Assembly: GCA_029210465.1 (NCBI GenBank)
Contig: JARGDL010000008.1
Coordinates: 52,792 to 116,791, forward strand
Reading direction: 5' to 3'
Source: Stygiobacter electus
GTDB taxonomy: Bacteria; Bacteroidota; Ignavibacteria; Ignavibacteriales; Melioribacteraceae
DNA: 64,000 nt
Made by a program: the position numbers and the translations under genes. Each line of letters opens with the position of its first letter. Position 1 is the stretch's first letter. Below the pieces are notes generated by a model. That model was not told the origin of the DNA, ran no database searches, and saw only the letters and a list, made by a program, of their open reading frames with translations. This document shows, piece after piece, positions 25,515 to 34,032 of the stretch.

Positions 25515-25710
25515 ATATAAAAAGCATAGCACACATATCACCATTGAATTTGCCGGAATGTTTACACTTTTGATGTCGTTTTTCAATTTCCTTTTTATCG
25601 ATTTTACCCACAATACCAAAATCAGATAAATCATCACCACATTCGGTGCAAAAGAAAATTTCTTTCTTCAGATCTTCATCTTTATTGAATTTGTGTTTTT
25701 TAACTGACAT
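25471..25710 (-). CDS. Small cysteine-rich (zinc-ribbon-like) protein
   Basis: 79 residues. A CTECGDD knuckle near residue 21 and later Cys/His residues (RHQKCKHSG, GDMCAML) suggest a metal-binding small protein; no known family is recognised. It starts 11 nt inside the upstream membrane gene, which argues for translation. Its 3' end overlaps the BtuF-like gene on the opposite strand. Real coding status is likely because of the conserved-looking Cys pattern and coupling. Confidence 0.5.
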   Translation of the reverse strand: MSVKKHKFNKDEDLKKEIFFCTECGDDLSDFGIVGKIDKKEIEKRHQKCKHSGKFNGDMCAMLFISNDAEPVPPTEELD

Positions 25711-26020
25711 TTTCTTTTGGTTCCCAATCTATACCATCGCAAGGTATTTTTTCAATTGTTGGATGAATATCATATTTCATACAAAGCACAGCAGTTTTAT
25801 CAAAGTATTTACATGAAGAACATAATGTATTCTCAATTAGTTCTTTGTTAGCTTCAAAAAACATTCTGTATTGAATTGCAAGTGGATGAATAATTATTCC
25901 ATAAATCGATAGAATAACAAACCACCACCAATATTTATATTCAATAAATCCATAAAGCAACCATAAAGCTGGAATTAAAACAGCAGTTCGAATGATTGCC
26001 CAAAAAATAATATGTCCCAT
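25700..26020 (-). CDS. Small membrane protein with a C-terminal cysteine cluster
   Basis: 106 residues. Two or three N-terminal hydrophobic helices (IIFWAIIRTAVLIPALWLLY and YWWWFVILSIYGIIIHPLAI) precede a cytosolic or periplasmic tail with LCSSCKYFDKTAVLCMKYDI and IPCDGIDWEP. The CxxC plus two more Cys suggest metal or Fe-S binding. Overlaps the next gene by 11 nt, so they form a pair. No family recognised. Confidence 0.6.
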   Translation of the reverse strand: MGHIIFWAIIRTAVLIPALWLLYGFIEYKYWWWFVILSIYGIIIHPLAIQYRMFFEANKELIENTLCSSCKYFDKTAVLCMKYDIHPTIEKIPCDGIDWEPKENVS

Positions 26021-26056
26021 TTTTATTTTGGTAAAACATAAATTGTTCTACCTAAT

Positions 26057-26554
26057 TTAGTGTGTTCCTTCTTCTAACTTATAAATAATATTTTTAAAAA
26101 CGCCATCTTCAACATCTAATCTTGGTTTCTTTTTCTTTGTTCCATATTCCATTTTTTCAACTACAAATTCAAAAGTGCCTGAAATGGTTTTAGTTTCATT
26201 ATTAAAGGAAGTTATTTCTGCCTTCCCTTCAATTGAATTCCATTGTGGTTCATCTGGATTTGGAGCCCATACTAATTCAACATCTGGAATTTGATTTTCT
26301 TTTGGTTCGGAATATTCAAGTTTAACTGGTAATTCGCCTTTTAACTTTTCCATTTTAAGATAAAGAAAAAGTAGTTTACCATCGTTTTCAATTTTAATTT
26401 GAATGTAATCTGTGTTTAACATTTTTATTTGAGTTGCATCAAAATTTTTAGCAACAAATTCATCACCATCAATTTTACAACTGAAAACAGTTTGCGCATT
26501 TGATACTGTAGTTATTAAAAGAAAAATTAAAATATATAATTTATAATGTTTCAT
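26057..26554 (-). CDS. Secreted protein, DUF6252-like
   Basis: 165 residues with a signal peptide (about 20 residues, TTVSNAQ). The mature part starts FSCKIDGDEFVAKNFDATQI and later has TSFNNETKTISGTFEFVVEK, a pattern shared by small secreted Bacteroidota proteins labelled DUF6252. Probably a beta-sandwich of the cell envelope; function unknown. Spacing to neighbours suggests an independent unit. Confidence 0.55.
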   Translation of the reverse strand: MKHYKLYILIFLLITTVSNAQTVFSCKIDGDEFVAKNFDATQIKMLNTDYIQIKIENDGKLLFLYLKMEKLKGELPVKLEYSEPKENQIPDVELVWAPNPDEPQWNSIEGKAEITSFNNETKTISGTFEFVVEKMEYGTKKKKPRLDVEDGVFKNIIYKLEEGTH

Positions 26555-26655
26555 AGAGTCTCCTTTTGTTAATAAATCTGAATAGCGATTGCAAACTAAA
26601 TGAAAATAAAATTTTGTTCAAGTGATTTTTAGTATTGATGAACTTTTCTAAAAAA

Positions 26656-27474
26656 TTATTTATAAAACACAGCAGAAAGATAACCTACAACTTCAGAAAA
26701 ATCACCAGTTACATCACCAGAATCTGATCGTGATAGTATTTTAACTTTGTCATAATTTTTATTTAAGGCAACTTTCATTAGTACAGCAATTGGACCACCG
26801 CCACAAGCTTCGCAAAGATTTCTTTCTAATGAATCAACTAATCCAGCGGCATCCAAAGAAAAAATTTTATTTTCAACAATAGAATCTAATTTGTTTGCTT
26901 CATCTTTTGAATGAAAATGTGATAAATCCGAACTTGCAACAATTAAAGTTTCTTCATCTATTATATTTGATAATTTTTCAGCTAAAGAGTCAACAAAGAT
27001 TTTTCTTTGGTCACCCATAACGATAGGAACAAGCAAAAAATTTCTTAAAACGGTTTGAAGAAATGGTAACTGAACTTCTAAAGCATGCTCATTTCTGTGA
27101 CCATTAATACCAGAAAAAATCAGTTTTTCATTTTCAATTAATTTAGAAACAAATTCTTTATCAACATCAATTTCTCCAAAAGGAGTTTTATAAGCATCAC
27201 CATTGTAAACAGAAATACCGCGAAAATACTCTCGATGACTTGGAGAAATAACAACGACTCTTTTATAAGTTTTGTTTTTTAAAGTTGAATATGCGTAAGC
27301 AGCAGTTTTACCTGAATAAACATAACCTGCATGCGGGGAAATAATTCCAATTATTTGATCGAAGGATTCAGTCAAATCAACTTGATTAAATAAATCTTCA
27401 ATATCTCTTTGCAGTTTATTAGACGAGGCTGAGTAAAACATTCCAGCAACGGCTGGTTCTCTTACTATTTTCAT
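26656..27474 (-). CDS. MEMO1 family protein (AmmeMemoRadiSam protein B)
   Basis: 272 residues from the ATG at 27474, 1 nt after the AMMECR1 stop and preceded by AGAGGAAA. The MEMO signature is clear: REPAVAGMFYSASSNKLQRD, GIISPHAGYVYSGKTAAYAY, GHRNEHALEVQLPFLQ and VASSDLSHFHSKDEANKLD, with the metal-site His residues and the late Cys region EACGGGPIAVLM. MEMO proteins are non-haem dioxygenase-like and bind copper or iron; the bacterial role is unsettled. It is paired with an AMMECR1 gene, as in the three-part AmmeMemoRadiSam system, but no radical SAM gene is adjacent. Confidence 0.93.
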   Translation of the reverse strand: MKIVREPAVAGMFYSASSNKLQRDIEDLFNQVDLTESFDQIIGIISPHAGYVYSGKTAAYAYSTLKNKTYKRVVVISPSHREYFRGISVYNGDAYKTPFGEIDVDKEFVSKLIENEKLIFSGINGHRNEHALEVQLPFLQTVLRNFLLVPIVMGDQRKIFVDSLAEKLSNIIDEETLIVASSDLSHFHSKDEANKLDSIVENKIFSLDAAGLVDSLERNLCEACGGGPIAVLMKVALNKNYDKVKILSRSDSGDVTGDFSEVVGYLSAVFYK

Positions 27475-27475
27475 T

Positions 27476-28042
27476 TTACTTTTCCTCTTTAATTGATTCT
27501 TCACTAAAAACTGTTGCTGTAAATCCACTTAATTTAACCTGCTTTTCTCTCCAAAGATTTTTGGGCAGACCTGCCTTTTGGCAAATTGCATCAAGATATT
27601 CCTCTTTGTTCATTTTATGCTCAATAGGGACTTGTGGAAGTAATAAACCTCTTCTTCCTTCTTCTTCAATGATTAAACCGTGAACTCCAAGTTTGATTTC
27701 ATCATAACTTTTTAATGGAAAAGGTTCAGACAAAATTGAAATTTCAATTGATATTCTTTCAAGCTCATTTTTTTGCAAAGGATAAAATCGCAGATCATGA
27801 AATGCCGCATGAATTGCAGCATCGCAAACTGTATCAAAAAGTTTTTTGTTTGATATAATGTAACCAATACAACCACGTAAATTTTTGTTTTCGGTTAATG
27901 TTACAAAAGCACCTGATTTTGATTTTAAAGTCGGATATTTATTGTAGTCAGGTGCTTGAATTTCAGTTTCTTCAAATTTACTTTTAATTGAATCACGAGC
28001 AGCATTTAATAAAATTAATTTTTCTTCGGTGCTGATTTTCAT
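27476..28042 (-). CDS. AMMECR1 family protein (AmmeMemoRadiSam protein A)
   Basis: 188 residues. The domain is recognised by GAFVTLTENKNLRGCIGYII (the LRGCIG motif is diagnostic), AAIHAAFHDLRFYPLQKNEL, ISIEISILSEPFPLKSYDEI and GLIIEEEGRRGLLLPQVPIE. Its function is unknown. It is translationally close to MEMO1 (1-nt gap) and follows the outer-membrane-unrelated gene 28058-28867. Confidence 0.93.
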   Translation of the reverse strand: MKISTEEKLILLNAARDSIKSKFEETEIQAPDYNKYPTLKSKSGAFVTLTENKNLRGCIGYIISNKKLFDTVCDAAIHAAFHDLRFYPLQKNELERISIEISILSEPFPLKSYDEIKLGVHGLIIEEEGRRGLLLPQVPIEHKMNKEEYLDAICQKAGLPKNLWREKQVKLSGFTATVFSEESIKEEK

Positions 28043-28057
28043 TTTTCACCTCAGATT

Positions 28058-28867
28058 TTAGTTTAATAAATAAATATCAATTTCGTTTTTCCCTTTTAAC
28101 ACAAAAAGAAAATTTTTATAAATAAAAAATGAATCGGTTAAAAAGTTTTTTGCTTTTGTGTTAAGTATTTCCTCTTGAATTATTTCTTTATTAGAAATAT
28201 TAAAAACTGCAAAATGATTTGTTAATGTTTGATCATCTTCCTTTGTGTGAAATGAAATAAATTTCAGCTCTTTGTATGCGGATTCTTCTATTTCACCAAC
28301 GATTGGAAATTGAATTAAATAATTTGAAATGGTTGTGTCATAAATAAAATCACCTAGTTTTTTTATTTCAGGATAAATGTAATTGTCCCAATTCTTATTT
28401 AATTCTGCTTCATTTTTTAATTGATTAATGAATGAATAATTACTTCCAAGTTCTTCCTGAATTTCTCCCGTTAAAAAATCTAATGAATAAAAAAATCTAT
28501 CATCAAAACCTTGAACGAAAGAATAAATTAAATTTTTATATGCAAAATGAAAAGTAAGTTCTTTATTATGCCAAAGAACTTTTTGACTTGCAATATCAAA
28601 AGCAATTATTTCTTTATGACCCGGCAAATCTCTTTGAGGATAGCGATGGAAATAAATTATATCTTTATAAACTGTTTCAATGCCAATCCAATTCTTTTCT
28701 TCAAGTTGAAGATCAGTAAAAACGTTATTACCATTTTGTAAATCTAAGCATTGAAAAAAAACTTCTTTTGTTTCTTGATTTCTGTTTTCTAATATTAACT
28801 TGTCAGATTCAGAAATAAGTATTCGCCAAAGTTGTTTATCTGAATTATAGTTAAATAATTTTTCCAT
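28058..28867 (-). CDS. Hypothetical protein, beta-propeller-like (DUF4905-like)
   Basis: 269 residues, no signal peptide. Short repeated strands (QLWRILISESDKLILENRNQ, VFFQCLDLQNGN, EIIAFDIASQKVLWHNKELT, FFYSLDFLTGEI) resemble the blades of a small quinoprotein-like propeller, and the pattern fits DUF4905 found in this group. Its ATG overlaps the tryptophanase stop by 1 nt (TAATG), so it is coupled to tnaA. Function unknown. Confidence 0.6.
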   Translation of the reverse strand: MEKLFNYNSDKQLWRILISESDKLILENRNQETKEVFFQCLDLQNGNNVFTDLQLEEKNWIGIETVYKDIIYFHRYPQRDLPGHKEIIAFDIASQKVLWHNKELTFHFAYKNLIYSFVQGFDDRFFYSLDFLTGEIQEELGSNYSFINQLKNEAELNKNWDNYIYPEIKKLGDFIYDTTISNYLIQFPIVGEIEESAYKELKFISFHTKEDDQTLTNHFAVFNISNKEIIQEEILNTKAKNFLTDSFFIYKNFLFVLKGKNEIDIYLLN

Positions 28868-30240
28868 TAGTTTATTTCTCTAAATTTAGCTGTAAAATGA
28901 CGAAGCATTGGAGCTTCATAAACTATTTCAAAACCTTTTAGTTTATCACGATTTTTAAAAACTTCAATTATAACTTCAGCAACGTAATCAATGTGGCTTT
29001 GCGTATAAACTCTTCTTGGAATTGCCAAACGAACTAATTCCATCATTGCGGGAATTAATTTACCATTTTTATCATATTTACCAAACATAACACTGCCAAT
29101 TTCGCAAGCACGAATTCCACCTTCTTCATAAATTGCACATGTAACCGATTGTCCCGGAAATTGATCAACAGGAATATGTGGTGCAAATCTTTTTGCGTCA
29201 ATATAAATAGCATGACCACCCGGTGGTTCAATGATTGGTATTCCATTGCTTATTAATTTTTCTCCTAAATATTCTATACTGCGGATTCTATATTGAAGAT
29301 AATGCTCATCAACAACTTCTTCCAAACCTTGTGCAATTGCTTCAAGATCTCTTCCAGCTAAGCCGCCATAAGTAACAAATCCTTCTGTAACTATTAAAAG
29401 ATTTCTACACTTCATTGCAAGCTCTTCATCATTTAAAGAAAGCCAACCGCCAATATTAACAAGCGCGTCTTTTTTAGCACTCATAGTTGAACCATCAGCA
29501 TAAGAAAACATTTCCTGACAAATTTCAAGAACAGATTTGTTTTGATAACCTTCTTCGCGTAATTTTATGAAGTAAGCATTTTCTGCAAATCTGCAAGCAT
29601 CAAGAAAAAGTGGAATATTATTTTTCTTGCATATTGCAGAAACTTCCCGAATATTTTTCATTGAAACAGGTTGACCACCGCCTGAATTATTTGTAACGGT
29701 TAGAACAACTAAAGGAATGTTTTCTCTTCCATATTTTTTTATAAAAGATTCAAGTGCATCAACATCCATATCACCTTTGAAAGGTGCTCTGATTTCCGGA
29801 TGTTTTCCTATCTCATTTAACAAGTCAAAAGCTTCTGCGCCTGTGAATTCAATATTTGCACGAGTTGTATCGAAGAAAGTATTTGCGGCAAAATATTTTC
29901 CTTTTCCACCAATAACAGAGAACAAAATTTTTTCTGCCGCACGCCCTTGATGAGTTGGAATGATAAACTTATCACCAGTTATTTTCTTAACTGCACTTTC
30001 AAATCGATAAAAACTTTTTGCGCCAGCATAACTTTCATCACCTTTCATAATTCCGCTCCATTGTTCAGAGCTCATTGCAGATGTGCCGCTATCAGTTAAT
30101 AAATCAATCAGAACATCATCAGCATGAATTAGAAAAGGATTATAACCAGCATTTTTTAAAATTTCTTTTCTTTCTTCTTTGGTAGTAAATCTAATTGGTT
30201 CAACAGATTTGATTTTGAATGGTTCGATGATGGTTTTCAT
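28867..30240 (-). CDS. tnaA: Tryptophanase (beta-eliminating lyase)
   Basis: 457 residues. PLP enzyme that cleaves tryptophan to indole, pyruvate and ammonia. The family signature is complete: ILLTDSGTSAM-like N-terminus, IPTHQGRAAEKILFSV, FFDTTR (Asp of FFDTT is as in tryptophanase; tyrosine phenol-lyase has Thr), NNSGGGQPVSM, DACRFAENAYFIK and the Schiff-base Lys257 in MSAKKDALVNIGG, then TYGGLAGRDLEAI. Tyrosine phenol-lyase is the main alternative, since some residues are shared. A 10-codon ORF with a Trp codon lies 45 nt upstream. It fits the amino-acid-degrading profile of the segment. Confidence 0.88.
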   Translation of the reverse strand: MKTIIEPFKIKSVEPIRFTTKEERKEILKNAGYNPFLIHADDVLIDLLTDSGTSAMSSEQWSGIMKGDESYAGAKSFYRFESAVKKITGDKFIIPTHQGRAAEKILFSVIGGKGKYFAANTFFDTTRANIEFTGAEAFDLLNEIGKHPEIRAPFKGDMDVDALESFIKKYGRENIPLVVLTVTNNSGGGQPVSMKNIREVSAICKKNNIPLFLDACRFAENAYFIKLREEGYQNKSVLEICQEMFSYADGSTMSAKKDALVNIGGWLSLNDEELAMKCRNLLIVTEGFVTYGGLAGRDLEAIAQGLEEVVDEHYLQYRIRSIEYLGEKLISNGIPIIEPPGGHAIYIDAKRFAPHIPVDQFPGQSVTCAIYEEGGIRACEIGSVMFGKYDKNGKLIPAMMELVRLAIPRRVYTQSHIDYVAEVIIEVFKNRDKLKGFEIVYEAPMLRHFTAKFREIN

Positions 30241-30284
30241 TTAGATCCCAAATTTTTGATAGAAAATTAATAAATAATCATTTG

Positions 30285-30314
30285 TTAAAGAATGAAGACA
30301 ATCCAAAATTTCAT
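30285..30314 (-). CDS. Possible tnaC-like leader peptide ORF
   Basis: A 9-residue ORF (MKFWIVFIL, TGG at codon 4) ends 44 nt before the tryptophanase start. A Trp-containing leader that stalls ribosomes controls tna operons in enterics. No clear ribosome site, no proline before the stop and no similarity to TnaC beyond the single Trp, so chance is quite possible. Confidence 0.25.
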   Translation of the reverse strand: MKFWIVFIL

Positions 30315-30373
30315 TTCTTTTTAATTGATTTAAAAAATATTTTCATTAATTTATAATTACATTTAACCAATAA

Positions 30374-31213
30374 ATGGAGAATCAGATGGAAGAAATGCAA
30401 AACCAAGAATCACCAAAATTATCATCAGTTGATGAAACTGAAGAACTTGAACTTTCCCATACTGATAAGTTAGTTGGAGTTTTTACAGAACCTGTGAAAA
30501 CATTCTCAAAAATTTCAAATTTTCCTGCAAAAACAATTGATTGGATTATCCCGATTTTAATTGTAATTGTTCTGGTTATTCTTTCACAATTTTTAATGTT
30601 AAGCAATCCAGAAATTAAAAGACAGCAACAGGAAAAAATGATGCAAAAGGTTGAACAGCAATTTGATGAAGCTGTTAAAAAAGGACAAATGACAAGAGAA
30701 CAAGCAGATACTCAATTGCAGAAAATGGAAGAAAATATGGGGCAGGCAAATGTTTTTCAAACAATTGGAATAATTGTTGGCGTTCCCGTTGGTATGTTCA
30801 TTGTGTTTTTTGTTGTAACAGGATTCTTTTTCCTTGTGGCTAAATATGGATTACAATCTGAAATATCTTATAGTGGTGTAATGGTTTCGTATGGTTTGTC
30901 TATGTACATTGCGGCAATTGAAACAATAGTAATGGCAATTGCGGCTTTAGCAATGAATAAATTTTTAACTGGTGTTAGTGTTGGTGATTTAATGGGTGTT
31001 GAAAAAAATACAATCTCGGGTTTCTTTTTAAGTAAACTTAATCCCTTTTCAATTTGGTTTTACGTAGTGTTTGCTATTGGTATAGCTAAGTTCAGCAAAT
31101 CTGATGATGTAAAGAAATATATTATTTCAATAATTTTAATTTGGTTAGTAATGAGCTTTTTACTTTTCTTGGTTGGAAAACAATTTCCATTTCTTTCAGG
31201 ATTTGCAGGATAA
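30374..31213 (+). CDS. Yip1-domain membrane protein
   Basis: 279 residues. The N-terminal 60 residues are acidic and soluble, leading to KLVGVFTEPVKTFSKISNFP, the usual start of a bacterial Yip1/YIP-type domain. Five hydrophobic helices follow (WIIPILIVIVLVILSQFLML, IGIIVGVPVGMFIVFFVVTG, MVSYGLSMYIAAIETIVMAI, PFSIWFYVVFAIGIAKF, IISIILIWLVMSFLLFLVG). Between helices 1 and 2 is a charged coiled-coil stretch (KRQQQEKMMQKVEQQFDEAV). Function unknown in bacteria. It ends at a strong bidirectional terminator. Confidence 0.8.
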   Translation: MENQMEEMQNQESPKLSSVDETEELELSHTDKLVGVFTEPVKTFSKISNFPAKTIDWIIPILIVIVLVILSQFLMLSNPEIKRQQQEKMMQKVEQQFDEAVKKGQMTREQADTQLQKMEENMGQANVFQTIGIIVGVPVGMFIVFFVVTGFFFLVAKYGLQSEISYSGVMVSYGLSMYIAAIETIVMAIAALAMNKFLTGVSVGDLMGVEKNTISGFFLSKLNPFSIWFYVVFAIGIAKFSKSDDVKKYIISIILIWLVMSFLLFLVGKQFPFLSGFAG

Positions 31214-31229
31214 AAAATTTATAAATCAT

Positions 31230-31274
31230 GAATGACACAAACATTTACAATTAAAATTTTAGTTTGTGTCATTC
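31230..31274. terminator. Bidirectional terminator between convergent genes
   Basis: A perfect 13-bp stem GAATGACACAAAC (31230-31242) / GTTTGTGTCATTC (31262-31274), trailed by AATTTTTATTT on the plus strand. It serves the Yip1 gene and the asparaginase gene that end on either side. Confidence 0.85.
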
Positions 31275-31279
31275 AATTT

Positions 31280-32245
31280 TTATTTAATTAAAAATTTACT
31301 TTTATAACTTTCGTTTTTATTATTTGATGCAACGCAGTAAGTAAAATTTGGAGATAAGGAATAAGTTCCAATTTTACCATCTTTGCGAAGTGCAATATAT
31401 CCAACTTGAGTAGTTTCATTTTTCTTTAGCAATTTTCTGATACGTTCTGTTGCAATCTTACATGCTTGTTCGGGTGAATAACCTTCACGCATTTTCTCAA
31501 CGATTAAAAAAGCTCCGCATGTTCTCATTACTAATTCACCTAAACCAGTTGCAACTGCACCACCAATTTCATTATCAACAAAAAGTGCAGCACCAATAAT
31601 TGGTGAATCACCAACTCTGCCATGTATTTTGTATGCTAATCCACTAGTTGAAACACCACCGCTCATATTGCCATTTGAATCAATTGCCAGCATTCCAATT
31701 GTATCGTGATCAATTCTATTTTGATTTATGTTTTTACTTTTCCATTCAAGGTAATTTTGTTTTGACTTTTCAGTTAAAAGATTTTCTTCTTTCATTCCAT
31801 TTTCAAGAGCAAATTTTTTTGCTCCATCACCGGCAAGCATAACATGTTTGGTTTTTTCCATAACAAGTCGGGCAAGTGAAATAACATTTTTAATATTTTC
31901 TACTGCGGCTACGGAACCGGCATTACTTTTCCAATCCATTATGGAAGCATCTAAAGTTACAATTCCATCTTCATCTGGTGCACCGCCATAACCAACAGTT
32001 GTATTTTCTGGGTCATCTTCAGCAACACGAATTCCATATTCAATTGCATCAAGTGATGTTTTATTTTGTTTAAGTAATTCATAAGCTTTTTCGGTTGATT
32101 TAATAGTTGTTTCCCAAGTTGATACTGCAATAATATTTTTTGATTTTGGATATGCAATAGCTTCATTTGAAAAAGAATGATTAATCAGTAAACCACTTCC
32201 TGCAATAGCAGCTGTTTTAACAAAATTTCTTCTTGAAATTTTCAT
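31280..32245 (-). CDS. N4-(beta-N-acetylglucosaminyl)-L-asparaginase / isoaspartyl peptidase, Tat-exported
   Basis: 321 residues from the ATG at 32245, just after the pseF stop. The N-terminus SRRNFVKTAAIAGSGLLI is a twin-arginine signal (SRRNF). The mature enzyme has the Ntn-hydrolase asparaginase-2 fold, with the autocleavage site in HDTIGMLAIDSNGNMSGG (nucleophile Thr of DTIG), followed by GRVGDSPIIGAALFVDNEIG and GAVATGLGELVMRTCGAFLI. This group includes glycosylasparaginases, which remove N-linked glycans from Asn, and isoaspartyl peptidases; the alpha-chain WKSNAGSVAAVENI is nearer to glycosylasparaginase. It is tail-end of the pse operon by position, but a role in pseudaminic acid is not obvious. 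Confidence 0.88.
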   Translation of the reverse strand: MKISRRNFVKTAAIAGSGLLINHSFSNEAIAYPKSKNIIAVSTWETTIKSTEKAYELLKQNKTSLDAIEYGIRVAEDDPENTTVGYGGAPDEDGIVTLDASIMDWKSNAGSVAAVENIKNVISLARLVMEKTKHVMLAGDGAKKFALENGMKEENLLTEKSKQNYLEWKSKNINQNRIDHDTIGMLAIDSNGNMSGGVSTSGLAYKIHGRVGDSPIIGAALFVDNEIGGAVATGLGELVMRTCGAFLIVEKMREGYSPEQACKIATERIRKLLKKNETTQVGYIALRKDGKIGTYSLSPNFTYCVASNNKNESYKSKFLIK

Positions 32246-32246
32246 T

Positions 32247-32993
32247 TTATTCACCCAACTTTTTTTGTTCAATATGCTGATTGATTTTAATTAATTCGGG
32301 ATTTTTATTAAGAAAATTGATTACATCATTCAGGTTAAAAAAATTGTTTGAATCGAATAAAGAATCATAAATTATTTTTATGAGATTATAATCTTCTTGT
32401 GTATCAATTGTTAATCTTAAAGAAGAATAATCTTTATTGATTTTATAAGAAACCAGCTTAAAAATTTCCGGGTGATTGTAAATAAATGGAGTTACATGCT
32501 CACGTTCAAATTTTTCCTTGGCTTCAAAAAAAGTTTTTTCTAAAACACTAAATGAAAAAACTTCTGTATCATAACCTCGGGGAAAGGTTCTTTCCAAAAC
32601 ATTGCTTGCATAATCAGCATTTTCACTGATAAATAATTTTATAATTTCATCAATAACATTCGAATCAATTAATGGACAATCGGAAGTTATTCTAACTATA
32701 ATATCTGATTGAAAATTTTTTGCTGTAAAATAATAACGACTTAAAACATCATCGGAGCTTCCCCGGAAATAATTTATTTTATTCTCGATACAAAACATTT
32801 CAACTAAATCATCTTCAGGTAAATCTGTTGTGGCAATTATAACATTATCAATCAATTTAGATTTTTTAACTCTTTGATAAACATGCCACAAAATTGGTTT
32901 ACCAGAAAGCGGCAAGAAAATTTTTTTTGGTAATCTTGTTGAACCAATTCTTGCTTGAATTATTGCAGTAGCTTTTAAACTGTTATTGTTCAA
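32247..32993 (-). CDS. pseF: Pseudaminic acid cytidylyltransferase (PseF / SpsF-like)
   Basis: 248 residues, nucleotidyltransferase fold. The CMP-sugar synthetase signature IIQARIGSTRLPKKIFLPLS, then KPILWHVYQRVKKS, TSDCPLIDSNVIDEI and FPRGYDTEVFSFSVLEKTFF are those of the cytidylyltransferases called SpsF. It activates pseudaminic acid to CMP-Pse, the donor for glycosylation. The start is a TTG at 32993 (no ATG nearby), overlapping the pseI end by 11 nt. Closely coupled to pseI, which settles the substrate as Pse rather than other nonulosonates. Confidence 0.85.
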   Translation of the reverse strand: MNNNSLKATAIIQARIGSTRLPKKIFLPLSGKPILWHVYQRVKKSKLIDNVIIATTDLPEDDLVEMFCIENKINYFRGSSDDVLSRYYFTAKNFQSDIIVRITSDCPLIDSNVIDEIIKLFISENADYASNVLERTFPRGYDTEVFSFSVLEKTFFEAKEKFEREHVTPFIYNHPEIFKLVSYKINKDYSSLRLTIDTQEDYNLIKIIYDSLFDSNNFFNLNDVINFLNKNPELIKINQHIEQKKLGE

Positions 32994-34032
32994 TTAAATC
33001 CCAGCTTAATGGTGTCCCTTTTTCAATTTTAGTTTTTGCTTTTCTGCCAAGTACATCTTTTAAATATTTCGGGGCTAAACCATAATTAGGTCTGATAGAA
33101 CGAACATTTTGTTCTGTAAAAATTTCACCTTGTTCAATGTTTTCAACAACGAAAAGTGAACGTGCAAATTTTCTACTCTTTAGAATTTTTTCTGATAATT
33201 CAAATTTTGGTTTGCCAATTGCTTTTTCTACATTACGAATTGATTCAACCATTTGTTTGAATTCATTTGGTTCAAGTGAAAAGGATGAATCTGGTCCACC
33301 GATATTTCTATCAAGTATAAAATGTTTTTCAATTACTTTTGCACCAAGTGCTACAGAAGCAATCGGCACATCAATTCCAAGTGTGTGATCGGATAATCCA
33401 GCAATAACATTGTATTTATCATTTAAGAATTTTATTGCCGATAAATTTGCATCTTCAATTGGTGCGGGATATTCAGAAGTGCATTTCAATAAAATAATTT
33501 TATCATTGCCTGCATCTTTACAAATTTTTACAACTTCGTCAATTTCTTCTAAAGTGGCAATTCCAGTTGAAATAATAATTGGTTTATTCTTTTTCGCAAT
33601 GTATTCGATTAAAGGCAGATCTGTTATTTCAAAGGATGCAACTTTATAAGCTGGAACATTTAATCCTTCCAAAAAATCTACAGCTGTTTTATCGAACGGA
33701 GAAGAAAAACAAATTAATCCTAAACTTTCTGCATATTCTTTTAGTTTAGGCTGCCAATCCCAAGGTGTAAAAGCTTGTTTGTATAATTCGTAAAGTGTAG
33801 TTCCATCCCAAATAGTACCTTGCTTTATCTGAAAGTATTCTTTATCGGAATTTATTGTAATTGTATCTGGTGTATAAGTTTGCAATTTAACAGCATCGGC
33901 ACCACATTCTTTAATTGCTTTAATACTTTGAATTGCAATATCAAATTTTTGATTATGGTTTGCTGAAAGTTCGGCAATGATAAAAGTTTTTTCATCATCA
34001 CCAATAAATTTATCTCCGATTTGTATCTTCAT
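32983..34032 (-). CDS. pseI: Pseudaminic acid synthase
   Basis: 349 residues, NeuB-type TIM barrel with a C-terminal SAF (antifreeze) domain (from SLFVVENIEQGEIFTEQNVR). Landmarks: FIIAELSANHNQKFDIAIQS, ADAVKLQTYTPDTITIN, FSSPFDKTAVDFLEGLNVPA, YKVASFEITDLPLIEYIAKK and GLSDHTLGIDVPIASVALGA. The length and ITINSD/YKQAFTPWDWQP agree with PseI rather than NeuB or LegI. It condenses the 6-deoxy-2,4-diacetamido altrose with phosphoenolpyruvate to give pseudaminic acid. It overlaps the pseG-pseH fusion by 4 nt. Confidence 0.93.
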   Translation of the reverse strand: MKIQIGDKFIGDDEKTFIIAELSANHNQKFDIAIQSIKAIKECGADAVKLQTYTPDTITINSDKEYFQIKQGTIWDGTTLYELYKQAFTPWDWQPKLKEYAESLGLICFSSPFDKTAVDFLEGLNVPAYKVASFEITDLPLIEYIAKKNKPIIISTGIATLEEIDEVVKICKDAGNDKIILLKCTSEYPAPIEDANLSAIKFLNDKYNVIAGLSDHTLGIDVPIASVALGAKVIEKHFILDRNIGGPDSSFSLEPNEFKQMVESIRNVEKAIGKPKFELSEKILKSRKFARSLFVVENIEQGEIFTEQNVRSIRPNYGLAPKYLKDVLGRKAKTKIEKGTPLSWDLIEQ

